The notes under the pieces: generated by a model | What the model was told of the DNA's origin: nothing | What the model saw: only the letters and a program-made list of their open reading frames with translations | Databases searched by the model: none | Program-made: the position numbers and the translations under genes | Part shown: one piece after another, positions 1-6,818 of the stretch | How positions within the stretch are numbered: the first letter of the stretch is position 1 | Layout of the letters: every line of letters begins with the position of its first letter | Assembly: GCA_021802085.1 (NCBI GenBank) | Contig: JAKAAZ010000086.1 | Coordinates: 1-13,586 of the forward strand | Length of the DNA: 13,586 bases | Direction of reading: 5' to 3' | DNA from: Acidobacteriota bacterium | GTDB lineage: Bacteria > Acidobacteriota > Terriglobia > Terriglobales > Acidobacteriaceae

Positions 1-31
1 ATTTTCTTAAAATATTTGCTCCGCCTAGGGC

Positions 32-45
32 GATAGGGCCCTATC
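32..45. promoter_or_regulatory. 14-bp perfect palindrome upstream of the GGDEF gene, candidate operator
   Basis: The sequence GATAGGGCCCTATC reads the same on both strands and lies 38 bp before the GGDEF start codon. The bases just upstream (1-20) are AT-rich and could hold promoter elements, but I see no clear -35/-10 pair. Its position between the AT-rich stretch and the start codon fits a regulator-binding site. No regulator family can be named from it, and chance occurrence is possible. Confidence 0.3.
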
Positions 46-83
46 ATGTAGCGACATAAGTTCCTCATACCCCAGGTCTAGCT

Positions 84-1400
84 ATGCTGCATTATTCCGT
101 TTTGCCATATTTCATTGCGTTCGCCGCGCTGGTGTTCGTCTTCCGGTCGATGCTGCGGCATCGTGCTGAAAGGCACCTGGGTTCATGGCTGCTGGGCTGG
201 ACATTCCTCTTTCTGCACTTCGCCGCGCAACTGCTGAATGTAAGCGATGGTGTTTGGGGGATGGGGATTGCAACTGTCTCCCTGCTTAGCTTGGATCTGG
301 CTGGAATTGCCTTCATCCGGGCTGCTTCTCGCTTTGATCTACTGGTCGCGCAATCGACGCTCCTGACAATTTGGGCAACCGCCTTGATGGCATACAGCAC
401 GCTCACAATCTGGGGGGTCGAACGTGCGCTGCCCTACTACGTCACTGTCGCCGTGATGGCTGCAAGTATTACTGCGCTGAATTACCGCGTGAGGGCCAGG
501 CGTTCCGCCCGAGACAACATTTTCAGCTGTATGATCGGCCTCGCGTTGCCGGTGTTGCTGGCTGGCCTTATTCCGGGAAATCAGATGGGCTATGGAATCA
601 ACGCGACGATTTCCTGGCTGTATCTAGTCGCGGGCATCCGATATTGGCAGCGTTTCGAGCAGAAGAGTACGGGCGTTCTGACGGCAGTTCTTGGATTTGT
701 GGTTGCCGCCGCCACTTTTCCGGTCGGCTTGCTGATTGAGCAAATGTATCTTCCCCATCTGAAACTCGATGCCGCCGTGCGAAACATCCCAAAACTGATC
801 ATTGCCGTCGGTGTCTTGCTGACGTTTCTGGAAGAGGAGATAGAACGCACGGAACATATGGCTCTCCACGATGTGCTGACCGGACTGCCAAACCGGCGTC
901 TGCTGGAGGATCGCCTGGAAAACATGCTGGAACGCGCGGAACGAAACCAAGTGCGAGCAGCGGTGTTGATGGTGGATCTCAATGGATTCAAACAAATCAA
1001 CGATATGTATGGACATGCGGTTGGAGATGAGTTCTTGCGGGAAGCCGCCTTGCGTCTCGGCTCTGTCGTTCGAAAAGCCGACACGCTTGCGCGCACTGGC
1101 GGCGATGAATTCACGGTCCTGGTTTCCGATATCGCGCAGCCAAATGGTGCGGAAATCTTGGTGCAGAAGCTACAACAGGTACTCGATCAGCCCATCCCCG
1201 TGCGAGATCTGAAGCTACTCGTCTCGGGCAGCATTGGCGTGGCTCTATATCCAGACGACGGCAAGACGGCAAACGAGTTGCGCGCCATCGCGGACGCCAA
1301 TATGTACCAGGCCAAACGAGACGCCAAAACACTATCCACATCGCCGTCCGCAGGGTCAAGCTCAGTCGTACTCCCCTCGGCCAAGACTCGTTGGGTATAG
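84..1400 (+). CDS. Membrane-bound diguanylate cyclase (GGDEF domain)
   Basis: This is a 438-residue protein predicted to make cyclic di-GMP from two GTP at the inner membrane. Residues about 5-250 carry eight or nine hydrophobic segments (for example 5-21, 33-51, 58-78, 86-110, 115-133, 146-164, 171-187, 198-217, 235-249) and no sensor family I can name. A short charged helix (250-258) leads into a complete GGDEF domain: DVLTGLPNRR at 263-272, VDLNGFKQIND at 297-307, an intact GGDEF at 339-343, SIGVALYP at 383-390 and DANMYQAK at 404-411. RKAD at 330-333, five residues before GGDEF, matches the RxxD inhibitory I-site, so product feedback is expected. There is no EAL or HD-GYP domain. The start codon has only a weak AGG upstream. 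The gene converges on the sulfatase gene with a 29-bp gap, and I see no terminator between them. A functional link to the glycan operon is not shown. Confidence 0.93.
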   Translation: MLHYSVLPYFIAFAALVFVFRSMLRHRAERHLGSWLLGWTFLFLHFAAQLLNVSDGVWGMGIATVSLLSLDLAGIAFIRAASRFDLLVAQSTLLTIWATALMAYSTLTIWGVERALPYYVTVAVMAASITALNYRVRARRSARDNIFSCMIGLALPVLLAGLIPGNQMGYGINATISWLYLVAGIRYWQRFEQKSTGVLTAVLGFVVAAATFPVGLLIEQMYLPHLKLDAAVRNIPKLIIAVGVLLTFLEEEIERTEHMALHDVLTGLPNRRLLEDRLENMLERAERNQVRAAVLMVDLNGFKQINDMYGHAVGDEFLREAALRLGSVVRKADTLARTGGDEFTVLVSDIAQPNGAEILVQKLQQVLDQPIPVRDLKLLVSGSIGVALYPDDGKTANELRAIADANMYQAKRDAKTLSTSPSAGSSSVVLPSAKTRWV

Positions 1401-1429
1401 CTGGATTTCGGCTGACTAGGCCCACCGGA

Positions 1430-3031
1430 TCAGTCGTAACTGCGTGTGGGCCACAGCTTAACTGGGCTTCCTGTCGTGTCCTTATATTTCTCGCGCAGCC
1501 CTTTGAGTTGACCGACGAGATCTTCCGCGATCGACTGATAGGCAGGATGAACTTTGTACCCCGACCATTCGAAAAGGTTTTCCATCTCGTCCGGATCCTT
1601 TTCCAGATCGAACAGTTCCCACTCATTCACCGTGTAATAGCTGATCAATTTGTAGCGACTGGTACGAATCCCATAGTGCGGGAAGACCCAGTGCGGAGGC
1701 GCGAATTCGTAGTAGTGGTAATACATGGAGGTCTGCCAATCCGCGGGAGCGCTCCCTTGGAACAAGGGAACCAGACTCCTGCCCTGCATGTCCTCGGGAA
1801 CAGGCAGGCCCGCCAGATCCAATGCCGTCGGCGCGTTATCGATGTTCACCACCCAATCCTTGCTCACGCTGCCTGGCTTGATATGACCCGGATACCGAAT
1901 CATCCAGGGAACCCGGAGCGCCTGCTCGTACATGAAGCGCTTGTCGAACCAGCCGTGGTCGCCAAGAAAGAACCCATGGTCCGTTGTATAGATGACGATC
2001 GTATTTTCCGCGAGTCCGCTCTTGTCCAGGTAATCCAGCAGTCGGCCCATGTTGTCATCCTGGGAACGCAGCGTGCCGAGGAAATGCTCCATGAATTTCT
2101 GATAGTTCCACTGCTTGCGCTGGCGCTCCGTCAGGTCGCTTGGCGGACTGAAGTCCGGCATATCCGCGATCCGCATCCGGGCCTCTCGGGCAGGCGCGGC
2201 ACGCATGGAGTAATCATCATAGAACGTGCCAGGTTCCGTGATCCGCACGTTGTCGTAGATGTGCTCGTATTTGTGAGGTGGGTCAAACGGGCGATGATCG
2301 TTGAAGAACTGCATCATCATGAAGAACGGCTGCTTGAATTGCTCGATCCCTTCGATCGCAAAATCTGTCATATTGTCGGTGATATATCCGGGATAGCTTT
2401 TCTCCTGGATGACGTTACTGCCTAAGCTGGTATTTCGCCGATAGCCATTCGGGCTGTAATAAGGCCCTCCGGCGCCGTTCTTGAACACGAAATAATCGAA
2501 CCCTGTCTCACCGGGATTGGCCGGCAGATGCCACTTTCCCACCATCCCCGTCTGATATCCATGGCGCTTGAATATTTTCGCCATCGTCTCCTGGGAGGCG
2601 TCGAAGGTCGGGTGCGTCATACCGCCCGTTGTAGCCCCCGGATTGGAAATCATTCCATTCAGATGGTCGTATTTCCCCGTAAGAAGCGTGGCTCTGCTGG
2701 GCGCGCACAATGCATTCGTGCAAAAACTGTTATCGAAACGCATTCCTTCATTGGCGATTCGATCGATGTGCGGCGTCTTTATCAGCTCGCTTCCATAGCA
2801 ACTCAGCGCCTTGAGCGGAACACCCTCCCCGGTAATCCACAAAATATTGGGCCTGGCGGAGGAATGACTCCCTGCGCCGCTCTTCAGCACATGCGCTGGG
2901 GCGGTCGGCGCTTGTGCTGAACCCGTCTGAGCCGACAGAAATGTTGGGGCGAACGCCGAACCCAATGCAGCGCCCCCTAACCTTGCCAGAGCTTCCCTGC
3001 GAGTAATCGAATCCTTACCTTCGCCCATCAT
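1430..3031 (-). CDS. Tat-exported S1-family sulfatase (formylglycine type)
   Basis: This 533-residue protein is predicted to hydrolyse a sulfate ester, probably on a sugar, in the periplasm or outside the cell. Residues 10-35 form a twin-arginine signal (TRREALARLGG then a hydrophobic stretch). The sulfatase signature CAPSR at 109-113 followed by ATLLTG predicts conversion of Cys109 to formylglycine by an enzyme not in this window. Other expected active-site residues by family alignment are K166 and H168 (GKWH), H246 (NDHRPF), D351-H352 (TDHGFF) and K364 (WFDKRF). The C-terminal part (about 455-490) is the usual DUF4976-like segment. The first metal-site pair, normally Asp-Asp, reads Glu69-Gly70. 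Motifs around 101-127 recall the N-acetylglucosamine-6-sulfatase/mucin-desulfating group, but this is from memory and the substrate is uncertain. GGGGAG at 3036-3041 lies 4 bases before the first of two tandem ATGs. The gene starts 21 bp after the receptor gene and is the last gene of the block. Confidence 0.93.
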   Translation of the reverse strand: MMGEGKDSITRREALARLGGAALGSAFAPTFLSAQTGSAQAPTAPAHVLKSGAGSHSSARPNILWITGEGVPLKALSCYGSELIKTPHIDRIANEGMRFDNSFCTNALCAPSRATLLTGKYDHLNGMISNPGATTGGMTHPTFDASQETMAKIFKRHGYQTGMVGKWHLPANPGETGFDYFVFKNGAGGPYYSPNGYRRNTSLGSNVIQEKSYPGYITDNMTDFAIEGIEQFKQPFFMMMQFFNDHRPFDPPHKYEHIYDNVRITEPGTFYDDYSMRAAPAREARMRIADMPDFSPPSDLTERQRKQWNYQKFMEHFLGTLRSQDDNMGRLLDYLDKSGLAENTIVIYTTDHGFFLGDHGWFDKRFMYEQALRVPWMIRYPGHIKPGSVSKDWVVNIDNAPTALDLAGLPVPEDMQGRSLVPLFQGSAPADWQTSMYYHYYEFAPPHWVFPHYGIRTSRYKLISYYTVNEWELFDLEKDPDEMENLFEWSGYKVHPAYQSIAEDLVGQLKGLREKYKDTTGSPVKLWPTRSYD

Positions 3032-3035
3032 CCGT

Positions 3036-3041
3036 CTCCCC
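3036..3041 (-). promoter_or_regulatory. Ribosome binding site of the sulfatase gene
   Basis: On the minus strand GGGGAG is followed by four bases and then two tandem ATG codons (3029-3031 and 3026-3028). It supports starting the sulfatase at one of these two codons. The site lies in the 21-bp gap after the receptor stop codon, as expected for an operon gene. Confidence 0.6.
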
Positions 3042-3052
3042 GTATGTTGAAG

Positions 3053-6000
3053 TTACCAAAGAATCTTCAAGGCAAGTTGAATTTGTCGCGGCGTATTCAC
3101 TTGGGATGAGATCACGCCGAACTGCCCGGAGGACAGCGTCATATTGGGTTTGCCAAACTGCACTTGATTGAGCAAGTTGAACGACTCCGCCCTGAACTCC
3201 ACATTGGCGCGGTTCGTAACAGGGAAATTCTTGAATATGGAGAAATCAAGATCATGGTAGCCGGGAGCGCGCACATTGGAAAGCGTGCGCGGAGCGTTCC
3301 CAAACGTGAAGGGTGCTGGCTGGGAGAAGGCGGCAGGATTCAGGTACCCGTTGAGCCGGGACAGCGCGGAGCCTTTCACCACTGGGCTTGTGCCGGTCAG
3401 GTTTGGCCGCAGCACATTGCTTCCAGAATTGGAAGTGTTCTGGGTTGTGGGAGAGAGTGGAAAGCCCGTTTGTTCCGTCAAAATGCCGTTGACCTGCCAA
3501 CCTCCAAGCACAGCATCCACAGGCCGGTTCCAGTTGGAGCCAAATTGCCGCCCCCGCCCGAATGGCAGGCTATATACCGCGCTGACGACGAGGTTTCGAG
3601 AGATATCGTTGGAAGAAACCGCGCGTTCCCCCTGTGGATTATAGATGTTTTGGATGCCTCCGGTAATGTTCCCTACATTCGATATGGCCGAATAGTCGTC
3701 GATTTGCTTCTCCCCTGTGTATGCTACGAGCGCATTCAGTCCGCGAGATAAGCGTTTGTTGGCTTTTATTTGAATCGAATTGTAGTCAGCGTATCCACCC
3801 GTCAAATACGACAGATAGACCGCTGTAAACTGAGGAAAGGGAGCTTCCAGGTAACTGCGCGCGATGGTTGCGCCCGATTCCGGGCCTGTTTTTATGATCC
3901 CGTAGAACGGATTGGGCACGCTCTTTTGAAGTTGGGTGCCCAGGCTCAGCGCTGCCTGAGTCAGCTGGTTCGTATTCCAGTCATTCTCGCCGGATTTGTT
4001 GAGGTGTACTCCGTGGCTTCCGATATAAGCAACATCGACCAGAGTGTTGAAAGGTAATTGACGCTGGACATCTAAATCCCAGTTTTCCGTGTAGCCAACT
4101 TTGTTATCGCCAATCAGAGGATTTTCGAAGGAAGAGCCAATTCCGGTAAGAAGCCCGAGCGAACTTTTCACGGGCAGGTTCAATCCGTTGGGGAAAGGAT
4201 TGCTGAGGTAAACAGACGGCGTCAATCCATTCGGGCTTCCGGTATACGACGTGACGGAGCTAAACCCCTCGTTGCCGATGGTGACGCCCGCAGAACGCAG
4301 GGAAGGGCCATAGTAGATGCCATAGGCACCGTGAACCACGGTGTTTTTATCAACTTCGTAGGCAAGCCCCAGGCGAGGCCCGAAGTTGGCCCATTGCGGC
4401 TGGAACTGGCGGCGGCTCACGCCGTTGACGCCGTTAAAGATCACTCCTCCTGTCAGTCCGGTCAGTCCCGTTTCCTGCGCAAGCGGCGATGCAACGGAAG
4501 GATTGAATGTCTCCATGCGGTTGTACCGCTCCGTGCGAGGAATGTCGAGGTCGTAACGCAGACCTAAGTTGACAGTGAGTTTGGGCAGGGCAGTCCAGTT
4601 GTCCTCGACATATGCGCCGTAGTACTTGCTTGTTACGGCGGCGTTCTTCGAGTCGATTTCCATGATGCCGCTGCCCACCCCCAGCAACAAGGAGGCGATT
4701 GCGTTGCCGCCAGTTGGGGTTGCAACGTTGGGATTCGGTCCCTGGGTGATCGCTTGGGTAAAGTGGTAATTTCCAGTGGAGGAACCGGATTCAACATCGT
4801 TCGATTGGAGTAGCCAGCCTTCGCCGCCAAACATGATCACATGCGGCCCGATGACCTTGGTATTGTTGATCCCAATGGAGAAGATAGTAAAGCCTCCATG
4901 CCGGGTTTGTCCCTGCGCCGCATCGCCGAGAGTGTAGTAATTTGCGGGCCCGATACCGGGAAAAAGCAGATGGTCCGCATTCGCGGCGATATAGCCGGGG
5001 AACCCGAGCGTCGAGGGGTTGAATCCCGCGCTGACAGGGGTGAAATTTATGGCTGTGCGCGAGAATCCGAACGGAATCTCCATCAAGAAGCTTGGACTGA
5101 ATGTGTGGGTAAAATCGATCGCTGCGCTGTTTGACACCTGGGGTTGAAATTGGCCGCCCTCGGCAATCTGATATGCCTTGGGAAAGACCAGAAGGGGTGG
5201 CGCCACCAGATTGCGGCGCGAGTAGCGAACGAACATCCGGTTCTTGTCATTGAAAACTTCGTCCACTCTGGAATCGTATGTGTCGATATTCAGCGTCTGT
5301 GTACCCGAGGCGAAGAAATTGTTCTGACCCGAAACAGTACCAGTCGTGTTGGGTGGCGGATAGTAATTCATGATCCGAGCGGCGACGGGATCAATGTCCT
5401 GCGGGGGGATGATGTTGCCAGGAAAAGGTTGGCGCACATATCCCGATCCATTTGGAACGGTGGTTGTTGGATCGTAAATGACGACCTGCTGGCCCGCAGA
5501 ATCTAAGGTTTGCGAGAAGTTTCCTTCTTTCTGTAAAGCGGTTGGAACGGTCGCAGTTACCTCGCCTTCGGTCCCTTGCCGTAAGCCTTCATACGAAAAC
5601 ATGAAAAAGGTCTTGTCTTTCCCGTTGTATAGCTTCGGGATGTAAACGGGACCCATCACGCTTCCACCAAATTGGCTCCGCTTGAAGGGAGGCAGTGGAG
5701 TGTGAGTCCGATTGTTGAAAAACGTGTTCGCATCGAGCGCTGAGTTGCGGAGAAATTCATACGCGCTGCCATGAAGCTGGTTGGTGCCCGACTTCAATAT
5801 GACGTCGACAATCCCGCTTCCGCTTCGTCCGAACTGGGCCGGATAGGAACTTAACTCAACTTTGAATTCCTGAACCGCGTCCACGGAAGGAAATACGGCG
5901 AGACCGCCGATGGGATTGATCAGCGGTGGCGAGGCCGGAATTCCGTCCACCAGGATATTGGTGGTTCCTGGCCTGCCGCCATTTACTGAGAAATTGAGAC

Positions 6001-6616
6001 TGTTGTACTGGACGTTGACGCTTCCCGTGACGCCGGGCACGAGAAACATCAGCGAGTAAACATTTCGCTGGTTCAAGGGCAGGTCCACAATAGAGCGGTT
6101 CCCGATGACCTGGCCCACGGAGGAGGTGTTCGTTTCTAGCTGCGTGACGTCGCCATTTACCTCGACCCTTTGGGTTGCGGAGCCGACCTGCAGCACAATG
6201 GTGACATCCGCTGTCTGATCTACCGCGAGAAGTATGCCCGACCGCGCTTCGGTTTTGAATCCGGGGGCGTTAACGGTGACAGTGTAGGGTCCCCCGGGTG
6301 CTAAAGCGGCGAAAACAAAACGGCCCTGCGCGTCCGTCACTGTGCTGGTAACGACATTTGTCGACGTATTTACTGCCTTCACGTTCGCCGCCGCGATTGC
6401 CGCGCCAGATGAATCCTGGGCAGTTCCTTGCAAGCTGGCGGTCACAACCTGTCCATGTATGGGTATGGCACACGGGAGCAGCATCCAGAAAAGGCACAGG
6501 ACCTTCAGGCAACGACGTGCGAGAAGACCATGGGTTGCGGCAAAGCGCTGCAAGCGAAGGGAGTAGTTGTGCACAGACGAGACGCCCTGGAACCTGGCTG
6601 AAAAATCCACTTTCAT
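3053..6616 (-). CDS. Oar-like TonB-dependent outer-membrane receptor with carboxypeptidase-regulatory-like N-domain
   Basis: From the ATG at 6616 this is a 1187-residue outer-membrane receptor, predicted to take up glycan fragments with energy from TonB. I chose this ATG because GGAGGTG lies just upstream; a TTG at 6646 in the same frame has no such site. The signal peptide has an unusually long N-terminal region (about 36 residues) before the hydrophobic stretch near 38-53. Residues about 57-145 form a CarboxypepD_reg-like beta-sandwich (GTAQDSSGAAIAAANV, TDAQGRFVFAALAPGGPYTV). A plug domain follows at about 155-290, with NILVDGIP at 220-227 and FGRSGSGIVDVILKSGTNQ near 262-280. The rest is a long beta-barrel ending in an aromatic residue (ALKILW), the normal signal for barrel assembly. 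Receptors of this size and order are abundant in Acidobacteriota and work without SusD. It sits between the glycosidase genes and the sulfatase, which points to a carbohydrate ligand, though none is proven. It has its own upstream promoter. Confidence 0.93.
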   Translation of the reverse strand: MKVDFSARFQGVSSVHNYSLRLQRFAATHGLLARRCLKVLCLFWMLLPCAIPIHGQVVTASLQGTAQDSSGAAIAAANVKAVNTSTNVVTSTVTDAQGRFVFAALAPGGPYTVTVNAPGFKTEARSGILLAVDQTADVTIVLQVGSATQRVEVNGDVTQLETNTSSVGQVIGNRSIVDLPLNQRNVYSLMFLVPGVTGSVNVQYNSLNFSVNGGRPGTTNILVDGIPASPPLINPIGGLAVFPSVDAVQEFKVELSSYPAQFGRSGSGIVDVILKSGTNQLHGSAYEFLRNSALDANTFFNNRTHTPLPPFKRSQFGGSVMGPVYIPKLYNGKDKTFFMFSYEGLRQGTEGEVTATVPTALQKEGNFSQTLDSAGQQVVIYDPTTTVPNGSGYVRQPFPGNIIPPQDIDPVAARIMNYYPPPNTTGTVSGQNNFFASGTQTLNIDTYDSRVDEVFNDKNRMFVRYSRRNLVAPPLLVFPKAYQIAEGGQFQPQVSNSAAIDFTHTFSPSFLMEIPFGFSRTAINFTPVSAGFNPSTLGFPGYIAANADHLLFPGIGPANYYTLGDAAQGQTRHGGFTIFSIGINNTKVIGPHVIMFGGEGWLLQSNDVESGSSTGNYHFTQAITQGPNPNVATPTGGNAIASLLLGVGSGIMEIDSKNAAVTSKYYGAYVEDNWTALPKLTVNLGLRYDLDIPRTERYNRMETFNPSVASPLAQETGLTGLTGGVIFNGVNGVSRRQFQPQWANFGPRLGLAYEVDKNTVVHGAYGIYYGPSLRSAGVTIGNEGFSSVTSYTGSPNGLTPSVYLSNPFPNGLNLPVKSSLGLLTGIGSSFENPLIGDNKVGYTENWDLDVQRQLPFNTLVDVAYIGSHGVHLNKSGENDWNTNQLTQAALSLGTQLQKSVPNPFYGIIKTGPESGATIARSYLEAPFPQFTAVYLSYLTGGYADYNSIQIKANKRLSRGLNALVAYTGEKQIDDYSAISNVGNITGGIQNIYNPQGERAVSSNDISRNLVVSAVYSLPFGRGRQFGSNWNRPVDAVLGGWQVNGILTEQTGFPLSPTTQNTSNSGSNVLRPNLTGTSPVVKGSALSRLNGYLNPAAFSQPAPFTFGNAPRTLSNVRAPGYHDLDFSIFKNFPVTNRANVEFRAESFNLLNQVQFGKPNMTLSSGQFGVISSQVNTPRQIQLALKILW

Positions 6617-6618
6617 GA

Positions 6619-6625
6619 CACCTCC
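6619..6625 (-). promoter_or_regulatory. Strong Shine-Dalgarno that sets the receptor start
   Basis: The minus strand reads GGAGGTG followed within two to four bases by ATG at 6614-6616. It is the best ribosome binding site in the window. It argues for the ATG at 6616 rather than the in-frame TTG at 6646. Confidence 0.7.
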
Positions 6626-6706
6626 AAAAAGTTGCGAATTGCGCAATATTTCCCATGCGGGAAAAACGTAGACGACCGCATTTTCTAGGTTTTGATTACG
6701 GCAAGG

Positions 6707-6735
6707 ATACTAAGCTGACCAAACTACACTGTCAA
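6707..6735 (-). promoter_or_regulatory. Predicted sigma70-type promoter for the receptor and sulfatase genes
   Basis: On the minus strand a perfect -35 hexamer TTGACA (6730-6735) is followed by a 17-bp spacer and TAGTAT (6707-6712), which matches the -10 consensus TATAAT at four of six positions including the conserved A2 and T6. Transcription would begin near 6700, leaving a leader of about 84 nt before the receptor ATG at 6616. It lies in the only long gap inside the four-gene block. Confidence 0.6.
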
Positions 6736-6818
6736 ATTCCTATTTGTTGACGGTAGTGGGCCATTGTGAATCCATAGGCCAAACGCGGAAGATTCTAACG
6801 ATTTCAAACTCCAAACCG

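Noticed and set aside
1401..1429. The gap between the converging GGDEF and sulfatase genes as a bidirectional terminator.
   Set aside because: No stem with a T-run is visible on either strand in these 29 bases.
1391..2425. A 344-codon open frame on the plus strand, opposite the sulfatase.
   Set aside because: It lies fully antisense to a well-supported sulfatase. Its residue pattern (many His, Val, Arg) is that of an antisense frame in GC-rich coding DNA, and no domain is visible.
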